A stretch of DNA of 58,771 nt from Pseudolactococcus hodotermopsidis (GTDB lineage Bacteria; Bacillota; Bacilli; Lactobacillales; Streptococcaceae). This document shows positions 44,308-55,900 of the stretch, piece after piece (position 1 is the first letter of the stretch; every line of letters begins with the position of its first letter). The notes below the pieces were generated by a model that had not been told where the DNA came from, made no database searches, and saw nothing but the letters and a program-made list of their open reading frames with translations. Location: positions 1 to 58,771 of the forward strand of contig NZ_BLLI01000006.1 in assembly GCF_011170085.1 (NCBI RefSeq), in the 5' to 3' direction. The position numbers and the translations under genes are program-made.

Positions 44308-45852
44308 ATGGCATTATCAAATCTGGTCAATAATTTAGAAGAGTCGGTAACACTTTCGGCTTCTGCGCGTGCTAAACAGCTCAAAGCTGAAGGTCGCGAC
44401 ATTCTCATGTTGACACTCGGCGAACCTGATTTTGTGACACCGAACAATATTGCAACTGCGGCTAAAGAAGCTATTGATTCAGGAAAATCAAGCTTTTATA
44501 CGCAAGCAGAGGGTCTGCCTGAACTCAAAGATGCTGTGGGGAGCTACTTTGAGCGTTATTATGGTTATGGCGTTTCGCATGAGCAAGTTGTGATTACGAC
44601 TGGTGCGAAGTTTGCGCTTTACGCTTTCTTTGCGGCTGTTCTTGACCTTGGTGATGAGGTTATTATTCCAACACCATACTGGGTCAGCTATGCAGAGCAA
44701 GTTAAAATGGTTGGGGGCAAGCCAGTTTTTGCGGTCGCAACGCAAGAAAATAATTTTAAAATAACGACTGAGCAACTTGAAGAAGTTGTGACAGGTAGCA
44801 CCAAAGTCCTCATCCTCAATTCACCGTCCAATCCGACAGGTGTGATTTATACGGCTGAGGAATTGACTTTGCTTGGCAATTGGGCAGTGGCGCACGGTAT
44901 CCTTATCCTTGCTGATGATATTTATGGTCGTTTGGTCTACAATGCTAACCAGTTTACGCCGATTTCAACTCTTTCTGAAGAGATTAGAAATCAAACCATT
45001 GTCATCAATGGTGTTTCAAAAACTTATGCCATGACTGGTTGGCGAATCGGTTTTGCGACGGGAAATCCTGAAATTATTGGAGCGATGAGCAAGATTGTTA
45101 GTCAAACAACATCAAATCCGACAACTGTTGCCCAATACGCAGCGATTGAGGCTCTAAACGGTGACCAGACAGAAGCTGAAAATATGCGGGCAGAATTTGA
45201 AAAACGTCTAAATATGCTCTTGCCCTTAATTAACGAAATCCGTGGTTTTGAGGCAATCAAGCCACAAGGTGCTTTTTATCTCTTTCCAAAGGTATCTGAG
45301 GCCATGGCAATCAAAGGTTTCAGCAATGTGACAGCTTTTTGTGATGATATTTTGGAAAAGACAGGAGTTGCCCTAGTCACAGGTGCTGGCTTTGGCGCTT
45401 CGCAAAATCTGCGACTTAGCTATGCGACAGATTTTGAAACGCTTTTTGAAGCTGTCAATCGTCTCAAAGAGTATATGGGTCGAGAATTTTTCCGCTCAAA
45501 CTTTAATGTCATGATGTATGTTGAAGATGTTGCTGAATCTGTTAAATTCTGGGGTTCTATTGGCTTTTCAGCGCAAATATTGGATGAAAATTCAGCTGAC
45601 ATCAAATCTAGCGCTGATGCGGATGTTACCTTTACCCTGTATAAAAAGGATATTGTCCGTCAAATCTCGCCTGAGGCTGCGGATAGTGTGCCGTCGCTCT
45701 TGCTCCAAACTGAAGATTTGGACGATTTGTATCAAAAACTTGTGGAGCTTAACCATGCAGCAGGTGAAATCGTTGATGCACCAGGTCTTGGGCGTGTCTT
45801 TAATTTTACCGACCCAGACGGCAACTTTTACGCCGTTCGTGAATCAAAATAA
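44308..45852 (+). CDS. aspB: Aspartate aminotransferase fused to a C-terminal VOC (glyoxalase-like) domain
   Basis: A 514-residue protein, about 120 longer than usual. Residues 1-390 are a class I PLP aminotransferase of the aspartate type. It has SNPTG (N175), the D203/Y206 pair, the PLP lysine K238 in GVSKTYAMTGWRIGF, and the substrate arginine in NLRLSYA. From about 397 a second domain begins, NFNVMMYVEDVAESVKFW, and ends RVFNFTDPDGNFYAVRES, the pattern of the vicinal oxygen chelate (glyoxalase/bleomycin-resistance) fold. The junction (LKEYMGREFFRS) is in frame with no stop. Neighbours asnS and ypmB match the usual aspB context. Confidence 0.9.
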   Translation: MALSNLVNNLEESVTLSASARAKQLKAEGRDILMLTLGEPDFVTPNNIATAAKEAIDSGKSSFYTQAEGLPELKDAVGSYFERYYGYGVSHEQVVITTGAKFALYAFFAAVLDLGDEVIIPTPYWVSYAEQVKMVGGKPVFAVATQENNFKITTEQLEEVVTGSTKVLILNSPSNPTGVIYTAEELTLLGNWAVAHGILILADDIYGRLVYNANQFTPISTLSEEIRNQTIVINGVSKTYAMTGWRIGFATGNPEIIGAMSKIVSQTTSNPTTVAQYAAIEALNGDQTEAENMRAEFEKRLNMLLPLINEIRGFEAIKPQGAFYLFPKVSEAMAIKGFSNVTAFCDDILEKTGVALVTGAGFGASQNLRLSYATDFETLFEAVNRLKEYMGREFFRSNFNVMMYVEDVAESVKFWGSIGFSAQILDENSADIKSSADADVTFTLYKKDIVRQISPEAADSVPSLLLQTEDLDDLYQKLVELNHAAGEIVDAPGLGRVFNFTDPDGNFYAVRESK

Positions 45853-45902
45853 GATGCTTTATCAAGATGATTGCTAGTCTAGCTGTGAATTAGGAAAGTA
45901 AA

Positions 45903-47240
45903 ATGACAAATTATACCTCAATTATTGACGTGAAAAATTACGTTGACCAAGAAATTACAATAGGTGCTTGGATCGCAAATAAATCGGGCAAGGGCAAGCT
46001 TGCTTTCTTGCAACTTCGTGATGGAACGGCATTCTTCCAAGCTGTTGCCTTTAAGCCAAATTTTATTGAAAAATATGGCGAAGAAGTGGGTCTTGCTAAG
46101 TTTGAGACGATTAAGCATTTGGCACAAGAAACATCTGTTCAGATTACTGGGTTTGTCAAGGCTGACGACCGTAGCAAATTTGGCTATGAGCTTGATGTGA
46201 CGGATATTGAAGTGATTGGCGAGTCGGTGGATTATCCGATTACGCCCAAAGACCATGGGACTGATTTTCTCATGGATAACCGTCATTTGTGGTTGCGGAG
46301 TCGTAAGCAGCACGCGATTATGCTGGTTCGCAATGAAATTATCCGTGCGACTTATGAATTTTTCAATGCGCGTGGTTTTATCAAGATTGACAGTCCGATT
46401 TTGACAGGTTCTGCTCCAGAGGGGACGACTGAGCTGTTTGAGACAGATTACTTTGGTCAGCCTGCGTTCTTGTCGCAGACAGGTCAGCTTTATGCTGAGG
46501 CTGGGGCGATGGCATTTGGCAAGGTTTTTACCTTTGGGCCGACTTTTCGTGCTGAAAAATCTAAAACGCGCCGTCATTTGACGGAATTTTGGATGATTGA
46601 GCCTGAAATGGCTTTTACGACACACGAGGAATCGCTCGAGGTCCAAGAAGCTTATGTTAAACATATTATCAAGGCTGTTATTGACAATCAAACATCTGCT
46701 TTGACTGAGCTTGAGCGTGATATTACGGTGCTTGAAAACTATGTCAACACGCCATTTAAGAAGATTACTTATGATGATGCGGTGGCTTTGTTACAGGAAA
46801 ATCAGGCCGATAACGACTATGAAAAAATTGAGTGGGGAGATGATTTTGGCTCACCGCATGAAACTTGGATTTCTAACCATTTTGGCGTGCCGACATTTAT
46901 CCTCAACTATCCGAAAGCGATTAAGGCTTTCTATATGAAACCACATCCGACACGTGATGACGTGGTAATTTGTGCCGATTTATTGGCACCTGAGGGCTAT
47001 GGCGAGATTATTGGTGGTTCTGAACGTGCGACGGACTATGAATATCTCAAAGAAAAATTAGTTGAATTTGGTCTGTCCGAAACAGAGTATGCTTGGTATC
47101 TTGACCTTCGCAAATACGGTAGCGTCCCGCATTCTGGATTTGGTCTCGGTCTTGAGCGTGCTGTGACTTTTATTACTGGCAATGAACATATCCGCGAAGC
47201 GATACCATTTCCGCGTTTGCTCCACCGTTTGAAACCTTAA
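45903..47240 (+). CDS. asnS: Asparaginyl-tRNA synthetase
   Basis: A 445-residue class IIb aminoacyl-tRNA synthetase. It has an N-terminal OB-fold anticodon domain (about 15-110) and a catalytic core with motif 2 [20 protein letters not shown] and motif 3 [13 protein letters not shown]. The [10 protein letters not shown] form and the length favour AsnRS over AspRS, as does its place after aspB. The 50-base gap holds no T-box leader. Confidence 0.95.
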   Translation: MTNYTSIIDVKNYVDQEITIGAWIANKSGKGKLAFLQLRDGTAFFQAVAFKPNFIEKYGEEVGLAKFETIKHLAQETSVQITGFVKADDRSKFGYELDVTDIEVIGESVDYPITPKDHGTDFLMDNRHLWLRSRKQHAIMLVRNEIIRATYEFFNARGFIKIDSPILTGSAPEGTTELFETDYFGQPAFLSQTGQLYAEAGAMAFGKVFTFGPTFRAEKSKTRRHLTEFWMIEPEMAFTTHEESLEVQEAYVKHIIKAVIDNQTSALTELERDITVLENYVNTPFKKITYDDAVALLQENQADNDYEKIEWGDDFGSPHETWISNHFGVPTFILNYPKAIKAFYMKPHPTRDDVVICADLLAPEGYGEIIGGSERATDYEYLKEKLVEFGLSETEYAWYLDLRKYGSVPHSGFGLGLERAVTFITGNEHIREAIPFPRLLHRLKP

Positions 47241-47284
47241 AAATGATTTCAAAAACAGCTAGAAATTGTAGGTTGAAGTGATAA

Positions 47285-48184
47285 ATGAATATCAAAAAAG
47301 TCTTAAAAGGAACATTTTTAGTCGTACTAGCTTTGCTTGTTGGTGCGATTTTTTGGCAAATTAAATCAGAATTGCCGCACTCAGTCAATCAGCCAAAAAA
47401 AGTGGTGGATGATAAGAAATCTAAACCTGCGCCAGTCCTTGAAAAAACGGCAGAACCCGCCAAATCAAAGAAAGCCGATAGCAAATCTGCTAAAGCTGAC
47501 TGGTTAAAATCGGAGACACCAATTGAGTTTCCGATTCTGATGTATCATCATATTGCAGATGTTGTAGATGGCAATACGCTGTTTGTACCAGCTGATGAGT
47601 TTGAAATGGAGATGATGGCACTCAAAAATGCGGGTTATTATACGTTGACACCTGAGGAAGCCTATCGTGTTTTGACGACGAATGAAAAGCCAGCCGAAAA
47701 AATTGTTTGGGTAACGTTTGACGATGGTTATAAAAATGCCTACGATACTGCTATGCCGATTTTGAGTAGGCTTGAGATGACGGGGAGTTTTTTCATTATC
47801 ACGGGTATGCGAGACGATGAGGATAAGATGCCTGATGAAATGTTACTGAAAATGAAGCAAAATTCCCTTATATCGCTCGAAAGTCATACAGTCAATCATC
47901 CTGATTTGGAATATTTGACAAACGACCAAGCAGATAGTGAGCTTAGGGACTCTAAACAAGAGTTGGATCGTTTATTGAAACAAAAAACGTCGGTTATTTG
48001 TTATCCAGCTGGGCGCTACAACAATGAGACAGCGGAGCTTGCCGAAAATGCTGGTTACAAACTTGGTTTGACGACTAATCCTGGTCTTGCTAGTAGTCGC
48101 AATGGCTTGTTTGCGCTGAATCGTGTGCGTGTGGCTTATGGACATAGTGAGGCGACTTTTATGGCGCTGATTGGGGATAAGTGA
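47285..48184 (+). CDS. Membrane-anchored polysaccharide deacetylase (NodB domain)
   Basis: A 299-residue protein with one N-terminal membrane helix (about 6-24) and a Lys/Ala/Pro-rich linker (35-75). A NodB deacetylase domain follows, with ILMYHHIAD, the catalytic TFDDGYKN (metal Asp), LESHTVNHPDL (metal His residues) and CYPAGRYN. It probably removes acetyl groups from peptidoglycan or a surface polymer on the outer face of the membrane. The ribosome site (GAAGTGA) is weak. Confidence 0.85.
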   Translation: MNIKKVLKGTFLVVLALLVGAIFWQIKSELPHSVNQPKKVVDDKKSKPAPVLEKTAEPAKSKKADSKSAKADWLKSETPIEFPILMYHHIADVVDGNTLFVPADEFEMEMMALKNAGYYTLTPEEAYRVLTTNEKPAEKIVWVTFDDGYKNAYDTAMPILSRLEMTGSFFIITGMRDDEDKMPDEMLLKMKQNSLISLESHTVNHPDLEYLTNDQADSELRDSKQELDRLLKQKTSVICYPAGRYNNETAELAENAGYKLGLTTNPGLASSRNGLFALNRVRVAYGHSEATFMALIGDK

Positions 48185-48320
48185 ACATAGTTATTGCAAA
48201 ATTGTCACGTTCCAACCCAACTTTCTGAAAATTTGGTATAATGGAGTTATATTTCGCTGTTCATCATTTTCTTTTATAATTTTATGATATAATCAGCTGT
48301 TCAAAAAGGAGTAACTAAAC

Positions 48321-48707
48321 ATGTCAATCAAAACAATCGCAACAGCTCAAGCACCAGGTGCTATCGGTCCTTATGTTCAAGGGAAAATCGTTGGAGATTT
48401 CCTATTTGCTTCTGGTCAAATTCCGCTTTCTCCAGTTTCTGGCGATATTGTCGGTACGACGATTACTGAGCAAACCGAGCAAGTTATGAAAAATGTTGCA
48501 GCCATTCTTGAGGCAGCGGGTACTAATTTTGATAATGTTATTAAAACAACTTGTTTTTTGAGTGATATGGCAAATTTCGTACCATTTAATGAGACCTATG
48601 CCAAATCTTTCGGCGCAGAATTTCCAGCGCGTTCAGCTGTCGAAGTGGCTCGTTTGCCAAAAGATGTTCTCGTTGAAGTTGAAGTTATCGCTTACCTTGG
48701 CAAATAA
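48321..48707 (+). CDS. ridA: RidA-family enamine/imine deaminase
   Basis: A 128-residue trimeric deaminase that hydrolyses reactive 2-aminoacrylate-type intermediates formed by PLP enzymes. Family motifs AIGPYVQGKIVGDFLFASGQIP and PARSAVEVARLPKDVLVEVE carry the key arginine. AAAGGAG is eleven bases before the ATG. It lies near an aminotransferase gene, though the intervening deacetylase argues against one operon. Confidence 0.95.
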   Translation: MSIKTIATAQAPGAIGPYVQGKIVGDFLFASGQIPLSPVSGDIVGTTITEQTEQVMKNVAAILEAAGTNFDNVIKTTCFLSDMANFVPFNETYAKSFGAEFPARSAVEVARLPKDVLVEVEVIAYLGK

Positions 48708-48738
48708 ATTATCATTTGTTTAATCTAGTGGAGGAAGT

Positions 48739-49647
48739 ATGAAAATAGGAATTATTGGTGCGGGTAATATTGCGCTTAAAGCCTATGTCCCAACCTATTC
48801 GACTTTGCAAGATGTGCACGATTTTGTTATTTATTCGCGTGATAGAACTAAAGCTATCAATCTTCAGGAAAAATATAATTTTCTGGGTGTTACTACCGAG
48901 TTGAGCGAGCTTTACGCTAGTGACATCGTTTTCATTCATGCGGCAACACCCGCTCATTTTGAGTTAGCACATGATTTTTTGTCAAATGGCGTACATGTTT
49001 TCATGGATAAGCCTATTTCTGAGGATTTTTCTGAAGTTTTAGCACTCCAAAACCTTGCCAAAGAAAAAAATCTGCTCTTTATCATCGGTTTTAATCGTCG
49101 TTTTGCGCCACGTGTGACTGAATTAAAGGCGATTTCACAGAAAAATATAATTACTGTCACGAAAAATCGAATTAACGAAACGTTCGATTTGACTTACGGG
49201 CTTTACGATTTATTTATTCATCCGCTTGATACGTTAATTTATTTACTTGATGATGAAATAATTGATTATCAAGTTTTTCTCAGGTCGGATAATGCTCGTC
49301 TGCGACAGATTGTAATTGTTATTGAAACAGTGACCGAGACAGGTATCGCACGGCTTAATGCTAAGTCAGGTGCCAATACGGAGACGATTACAGTTGAATC
49401 GGAAACAGCTACTTATCATCTGCTCAACTTGACTGATTATCAAATTGACCGACCAACAGGCAAGCAAGTCATTTCTTTCAAAGACTGGGATACAACGCTT
49501 TATAAACGTGGTTTTGAGCCAATGGTTAAGGCAGTTTTAACCGAACTTGAAAGATTTGACGGAACAAATCGTGAGGAGATAATGCAAAAGCTCAAACAGA
49601 CTGATGTTGTAAGAAGTCATGAAATGATTGCTGAGATATTGGCATAA
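48739..49647 (+). CDS. Gfo/Idh/MocA-family oxidoreductase
   Basis: A 302-residue NAD(P)-dependent oxidoreductase. The N-terminal Rossmann motif is GIIGAGNIALKAYVP, the dinucleotide region includes HAATPAHFELA, and the conserved DKPISEDFSE (EKP-like lysine) is present, followed by a second alpha/beta domain. Substrates in the family are mostly sugars or inositols; none can be chosen here. GGAGG precedes the ATG. A terminator follows at 49666-49690. Confidence 0.85.
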   Translation: MKIGIIGAGNIALKAYVPTYSTLQDVHDFVIYSRDRTKAINLQEKYNFLGVTTELSELYASDIVFIHAATPAHFELAHDFLSNGVHVFMDKPISEDFSEVLALQNLAKEKNLLFIIGFNRRFAPRVTELKAISQKNIITVTKNRINETFDLTYGLYDLFIHPLDTLIYLLDDEIIDYQVFLRSDNARLRQIVIVIETVTETGIARLNAKSGANTETITVESETATYHLLNLTDYQIDRPTGKQVISFKDWDTTLYKRGFEPMVKAVLTELERFDGTNREEIMQKLKQTDVVRSHEMIAEILA

Positions 49648-49665
49648 TAACTTTATAAAGGAAAT

Positions 49666-49690
49666 AAAATCGGATATTTTTTCCGATTTT
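49666..49690 (+). terminator. Terminator before uvrA
   Basis: AAAATCGGA and TCCGATTTT pair around TATTTTT, followed by CGTTTT. Confidence 0.75.
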
Positions 49691-49841
49691 CGTTTTATAA
49701 CAAGGAGATAAAACGATCATTTAGATATTAGAAAACACAGGTTGTCAGAAAATAGAACTTTGTCAAATTATGCTATAATTAAGAGACAGACAACACAAGG
49801 CAATTGTCAAACTTTCGTATGAAACCACGATATTTTTTGAT

Positions 49842-49870
49842 TTGACATTTGCTTGTAAAAGTTATATACT
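49842..49870 (+). promoter_or_regulatory. Promoter of uvrA
   Basis: TTGACA (49842-49847) and TATACT (49865-49870) are separated by exactly 17 bases. I see no confident SOS-type operator, although GATATTTTTTGAT-like A/T runs lie just upstream. Confidence 0.75.
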
Positions 49871-49908
49871 TGTGTTAGTCCAAAAAACTAACAGGCAGAA
49901 AGAACATT

Positions 49909-52734
49909 ATGGCACAAGAAAATATTATTATCCACGGCGCGCGCGCCCACAATCTTAAAAATATTGATGTGACGATTCCACGAGATAAACTGGTTGTGAT
50001 GACTGGTTTGTCTGGTTCGGGTAAGTCATCGCTTGCTTTTGACACACTTTATGCTGAGGGGCAACGCCGTTATGTTGAGTCGCTTTCGGCTTATGCACGC
50101 ATGTTTCTTGGCAATATGGATAAGCCCGATGTTGATAGCATTGATGGGTTATCGCCTGCGATTTCGATTGACCAAAAGACGACATCTAAGAATCCGCGGT
50201 CAACAGTTGGCACGGTGACGGAAATTCATGATTATCTGCGCTTGCTCTATGCGCGGATAGGTGTCCCTTATTGTATCAACGGTCATGGTAAAATTACAGC
50301 ACAATCTGTCGAGGAAATTGTTGACACGATTTTGGAAATGCCCGAAAAGCAACGACTTCAGATTTTAGCGCCCATTGTGCGTGCTAAAAAGGGGCAGCAC
50401 AAGAAGATTTTTGAGAAGATTCAAAAGGACGGCTATGTTCGTGTGCGGGTCAACGGCGAGGTTTATGATGTGTCGGAGGCGCCCGAGCTTGACAAGAATA
50501 AAAAGCACGATATTGACATCGTGATTGACCGAATTGTGCTTAAAGACGGGATTCGTGGTCGGCTTTTTGACTCGGTTGAGGCTGCTTTGCGCCAAGGTGA
50601 CGGCTATGTCAAGATTGACACCATGGATGGTGCGGAACTGTTGTTTAGCGAGTATTATGCGTGTCCGATTTGCGGTTTTTCCGTGCCCGAGCTTGAACCG
50701 CGCCTTTTCTCATTTAACGCGCCACAGGGGGCTTGTCCCGACTGTGATGGTTTGGGTATGCGCCTTGAGGTTGATCTCGATTTAGTCGTGCCAGATGCTA
50801 CGAAAACGATCCGTGAAGGAGCGGTTGTGCCTTGGTATTCAGGTTCTTCGACCTATTATCCAGCGGTTTTAGAGCAAGCAATGGCAGCTTTCAACGTTGA
50901 CATTGACTTACCGTTTGAAAAATTAGCAGAAGATGACAAAACGCTTATTTTTTACGGGTCAGGCGAGCGCCTTTTCCATTTCTATCATGAGGGAGATTTT
51001 GGACTACGTGACTTAGATATGGCATTTGTCGGTATTGTGCCTAATATTTTCAGACGTTTTAACACAGGCTCTGACGGCACAAAAAATCAAATGCGCGCTT
51101 ATATGAATGAGTTACCTTGCCAAACTTGTCACGGTAAGCGGCTTAATGAACAAGCCTTGTCAGTTAAAATTCATGGAGAAAATGGTGTTGATATTGCTGA
51201 TTTATCTGCCTTACCAATTGGCGAACATTTAGAGTTGCTGACTCAGCTTGTCCTGTCAGAAAACGAGGAAACGATAGCAAAACCAATTGTCAAGGAAGTT
51301 GGTGACAGGCTAACTTTCCTTAAAAATGTTGGTTTGGCTTATCTGACCTTATCGCGAAATTCGGGAACATTATCGGGTGGTGAAAGTCAGCGGATTCGGC
51401 TTGCCACGCAAATTGGCTCAAATTTGTCGGGTGTTCTCTACATTTTAGATGAACCGTCAATTGGTCTACATCAGCGAGATAATGACCGTTTGATTGAGTC
51501 GCTGAAAAAAATGCGTGATTTGGGTAATACTTTGATTGTTGTTGAACATGATGAAGATACGATGATGTCGGCAGATTATCTGATTGATATTGGTCCTGGT
51601 GCGGGCGATTTGGGTGGCGAGATTATTGCTGCTGGCACACCTAGGCAAGTTGCTAAGAACAAGAAGTCAATTACTGGGCAATATTTGTCTGGTAAGCGGA
51701 AAATTCCTGTACCAGTTGAACGTCGAAACATTAACAAGAAAAATGTTATCTCTGTCAAAGGGGCGGCGGAGAATAATCTGCAAACTCTTGATGTTGATTT
51801 TCCCTTGGGTGTCATGACTGCCGTCACTGGTGTTTCAGGCTCGGGTAAATCAACCTTAGTCAATAGCATTCTTAAAAAAGCTTTGGCGCAAAAACTCAAT
51901 CGCAATAGCGAAAAACCTGGTAAATACAAGGCGATTTCGGGTTATGAGAAGATTGAGCGCTTGATTAATATTGACCAAAGTCCGATTGGGCGCACGCCAA
52001 GGTCTAATCCTGCGACTTATACTAGCGTTTTCGACGATATTCGTGATTTGTTCGCAAATACTAATGAGGCGAAGATTCGTGGTTATAAAAAAGGACGTTT
52101 TAGTTTTAATGTCAAGGGTGGTCGCTGCGAGGCGTGTTCGGGTGATGGTATTATCAAGATTGAAATGCACTTTTTGCCTGACGTTTATGTGCCATGCGAA
52201 GTGTGCCACGGCAGACGATATAATTCTGAAACCTTAGAAGTTCATTACAAAGAAAAAAACATTTCAGAAGTTTTGGATATGCGCGTATCTGATGCAGTTA
52301 ATTTCTTCAAACACATTCCCAAAATTGAACGAAAACTGCAGACGATTGTTGATGTTGGTTTGGGCTACGTGACATTGGGACAACCCGCAACCACACTCTC
52401 TGGTGGCGAGGCGCAACGGATGAAACTGGCAAGTGAACTACAAAAACGCACGAGTGGCAAGAGTTTCTACATTCTTGACGAGCCGACAACAGGTCTACAT
52501 ACGGCGGATATTGCCACGCTCCTCGACGTGATGAATCGCTTGGTTGACCAAGGCAACACGATTGTGGTCATTGAGCACAATCTTGATGTGATTAAGACAG
52601 CCGACCATATCATTGACCTTGGTCCCGAGGGCGGTATCGGTGGCGGGACGATTCTGGCTGTCGGCACACCCGAGGAAGTGGCTGCGGTTGAGAGTTCTTA
52701 TACTGGGAGGTATTTGAAGGGGAAGTTGGGGTGA
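49909..52734 (+). CDS. uvrA: Excinuclease ABC subunit A
   Basis: A 941-residue DNA damage-recognition ATPase of nucleotide excision repair. It has two ABC modules: Walker [11 protein letters not shown] near residue 32 and [10 protein letters not shown] near 643, each with its own signature ([14 protein letters not shown] and [14 protein letters not shown]). Zinc modules lie in CPICGF...CPDCDG and CEACSGDG...CEVCHG. Length is standard. The gene is preceded by its own strong promoter and followed by a terminator at 52744. Confidence 0.97.
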   Translation: MAQENIIIHGARAHNLKNIDVTIPRDKLVVMTGLSGSGKSSLAFDTLYAEGQRRYVESLSAYARMFLGNMDKPDVDSIDGLSPAISIDQKTTSKNPRSTVGTVTEIHDYLRLLYARIGVPYCINGHGKITAQSVEEIVDTILEMPEKQRLQILAPIVRAKKGQHKKIFEKIQKDGYVRVRVNGEVYDVSEAPELDKNKKHDIDIVIDRIVLKDGIRGRLFDSVEAALRQGDGYVKIDTMDGAELLFSEYYACPICGFSVPELEPRLFSFNAPQGACPDCDGLGMRLEVDLDLVVPDATKTIREGAVVPWYSGSSTYYPAVLEQAMAAFNVDIDLPFEKLAEDDKTLIFYGSGERLFHFYHEGDFGLRDLDMAFVGIVPNIFRRFNTGSDGTKNQMRAYMNELPCQTCHGKRLNEQALSVKIHGENGVDIADLSALPIGEHLELLTQLVLSENEETIAKPIVKEVGDRLTFLKNVGLAYLTLSRNSGTLSGGESQRIRLATQIGSNLSGVLYILDEPSIGLHQRDNDRLIESLKKMRDLGNTLIVVEHDEDTMMSADYLIDIGPGAGDLGGEIIAAGTPRQVAKNKKSITGQYLSGKRKIPVPVERRNINKKNVISVKGAAENNLQTLDVDFPLGVMTAVTGVSGSGKSTLVNSILKKALAQKLNRNSEKPGKYKAISGYEKIERLINIDQSPIGRTPRSNPATYTSVFDDIRDLFANTNEAKIRGYKKGRFSFNVKGGRCEACSGDGIIKIEMHFLPDVYVPCEVCHGRRYNSETLEVHYKEKNISEVLDMRVSDAVNFFKHIPKIERKLQTIVDVGLGYVTLGQPATTLSGGEAQRMKLASELQKRTSGKSFYILDEPTTGLHTADIATLLDVMNRLVDQGNTIVVIEHNLDVIKTADHIIDLGPEGGIGGGTILAVGTPEEVAAVESSYTGRYLKGKLG

Positions 52735-52743
52735 AAACTTAGT

Positions 52744-52778
52744 ACTCTTGCAAGTTGTTTGCTTGTGGGAGTTTTTTT
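52744..52778 (+). terminator. Terminator of uvrA
   Basis: ACTCTTGCAAG and CTTGTGGGAGT pair over 11 bp with several G-U pairs, followed by TTTTTTT. It separates housekeeping DNA from the island to the right. Confidence 0.7.
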
Positions 52779-52911
52779 GTGTGATGTTGATAAGAGTGCA
52801 TATGAGATAATTTTTTTTGGTATAATGAAGTATGAGAAAGAGTGGAAGTTTGCGACAAAGATTTTTAAGTAAATCATACTTTTATCTAACTAAAAATAAA
52901 GAAGGTAGGAT

Positions 52912-55900
52912 ATGATGAATTTAAAAAGTATCTTTGTAAAAGAAAAAGTTAATACAAAATCTCAAAAGAAGTTTGAAAAACTAACTCCAAATAACCATCT
53001 AAATCCTAAAGAAATATCGGCGTATAAAGATGCTTTAGATTTTTCCTTGGAAGATAGTGAAATCAACAATGTTGCAATGACAGGGATTTATAGTTCAGGT
53101 AAAAGTAGTGTAATTGAAACTTATGAAAAGTTTTTTGATAAGAAATTTTTTAAAAAGAAAAGCAAGAAGTTTATTCATATTTCTTTGGCAAGATTTGATA
53201 GAGATAAAAAAGTTGAAAATATTCCTAGTGATAATGAAATTATATCAGAGGTTAATTTCATTGAAGGAAAAATCCTAAATCAGTTACTTCATCAAATCGA
53301 ACCTAAGAAGATTCCGCAAACTATTTTTAAAATTAAAGGGAAAATTAGTCGAGTCAAAATATTTTTTTATAGTTTTCTTTTTGTTATGATAGTTGTACTT
53401 GGGATAATAACTGTAAAATTTGATTCATGGATAAATTTTATTTCTGAATTGAAAAAAGAAAAATTTTTCTTAATCTCTATTTTTAATTTGGTCTCAATAA
53501 ATAAGGCGAGGGCATTATTTGGATTAGTTGTTCTTGTTTTGATAATGTATTTCCTATATCAATTTATCTTACTTCAAAAAAATAAGTCAATCATTAAGAA
53601 TATTGCTTTTAAAAGTGGTGTAGTTGAGAGTAATATTGAGCTATTCAGAGAAAGCAATGAATCATATTTTGATAAATATTTGGATGATGTCATTTATTTG
53701 TTCAACAATTCAGGTGCTGATGTGATTGTTTTTGAAGATATTGATAGATTTAAAGATAATCGAATTTTTGTAAAGTTAAGGGAAATTAATACATTAGTTA
53801 ATGGCAAGACAGGTAGGAAAAAGAAATTAACTTTTCTATATTTAATAAAAGATGAGATGTTTATTTCTAAGGATAGAACTAAATTTTTTGATTTTATTAT
53901 TCCAGTTTTACCAGTTATCAATGCTTCTAACTCGTTTGAAAAATTGAGTGAAATTTTCAAGAAAAATGATTGTTACGAGTCACTTGATGAAAAATTTTTA
54001 CAAAAAATCTCACTATATATTGATGATATGAGCTTGTTGAAAAATATTTATAATGAATTTAATATTTACAAACAACAACTGAGAAATGTTGAAATAGAAC
54101 AGGATAAATCAATTTATGATGATAATAAATTATTATCGTTAGTTATCTATAAAAATATTTTTCCAAGTGATTTTGCAAAATTACAATTAAATCAAGGATT
54201 TATTTTTGAAATTTTTGCCAAAAAAGATGAATTGATAGAAAATAAGAAGAATGAACTGTCGGCGAAAATTACAGAACTTAAAAATAGAATAAAGGAAAGT
54301 AGAGAAGAACATTTGCTAAAAATAGCTGAGTTGGAAGCTATTTATTCCGTTTTTGATGGGGAAATTCTAGTAAATAATAAAAAGCAAAAAGATTTTCCGA
54401 ATAGAACTGAATTTATAGAAGAGATTAAAAATAATCCTGATAAGGTACAAAAAGTTGTTCTAGACAGTTATAGTAGACGTAGCCTATCCCCATTGGATCC
54501 ACTTCCAATTTTTGAAGCTCTCAATGGAAATGAAGAATTTTTAAAAAGGAAAGAAACTATTGAAAATAAAGAAAAAGCGAAATCTGAAAAACTAGAAAAG
54601 GAGCTATCAAAATTAAAAATAAAGAGTTCAAAGTTCAAAGATATTGTTAGTCGAGCTGATATTAAACAGTTACTTGAAGATAGTAAGTTTGAAGAATTGG
54701 GGGAAAATGATTATTTATCAATCATTCCATTCTTGCTGCTTAATGGCTGGATTGATGAGACTTATACCGATTATTTGACATATTTCTATCCTAACAGTAT
54801 CACTTTAGAAGATAAACAATTTTTGAGGAGTATTGTAGATGAACAAATTCTCGAAGATGGCTTTGAATTAAAGAATGTTGAAAAAGTCATAGACAGAATG
54901 GAGTTTGATGATTTTGGAAAAATTGAATCTAAAAATCTATCTTTGATGAAACATTTAATTTCTAATAATGATAAATTTACTGAGGAAATATCTTTATACT
55001 TCAATATGCTTGAAAAAAACAATGCTATTGATTTTATTGAAAAATGTATCCTGATTTTTGATAATGAATCATCTGAAAAAATTTCAAAATATATTAATGA
55101 AAAATGGACTTTGTTTTTATATTCTTATCTGAACCATTCTGATACGAGTGATAAAGATAAGGCGAATTTAGCATTTAAAGTTTTTTCATACTTGAAATAT
55201 GAAGAAGTAGAGAAGTTTAAAGAAGTTGCTGTTGTTCGTGGTTTCATGAATGAACATTTTTCTGATATAGCTGAAAAACTCAAGTATGCCGAAAATCTTA
55301 AAAGTAGTTTTCAAGGTATGACATTTGCCAATGTTGATTTTTCTGAATTAGATGGAGAACTTTCGAACCTTATTTTTGAAAAAAATTTCTACGAGATAAG
55401 TTATGAAAATTTATATAATTCATTTAATAAATTTTGTAAAGAAATAAACGAATTAGCGTTTAAAATGAAGAATTACACAATTATTCGAGAAAATTCAGAA
55501 AAAATTTTTGATTATATTCATGAAAATAGTGTGAATTTTACCAAATACATGAAAGAATATGTCTCATTTTGCGAAGGTAAAATAGCAGATGAGTTATTTT
55601 ATGTGTTGGAAATTTTGAATAATGAAAATCTTTCAAACGAAATTAAAGAACAGTATGTGAATTTGCTAACTGTTGAAATTAGTGATTTATCCGAAATTAA
55701 TGATGTTGAGATTCAAGAATTAGTGATTAAAGCTAAAGTATTAAGTCCTAGTGTTGAAAATATCTTGAAATATTTTATTAATCAAGAAAATAAATTGACA
55801 CTAGAATTGGTTGGCTTTATTAATTCAATGTTTAGGGAGAATGGTGTTGTAGAAAATAATTTTGATGAAGAATCAAGAGTAGCTTTTTGTCGTGAAGTTG

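Noticed and set aside
45853-45902. T-box leader for asnS
   Set aside because: The gap is only 50 bases and lacks the conserved T-box sequence and a terminator.
45918-46691. 257-codon open frame on the minus strand
   Set aside because: It lies opposite asnS, whose synthetase motifs are intact; the translation is basic and low in recognisable structure.
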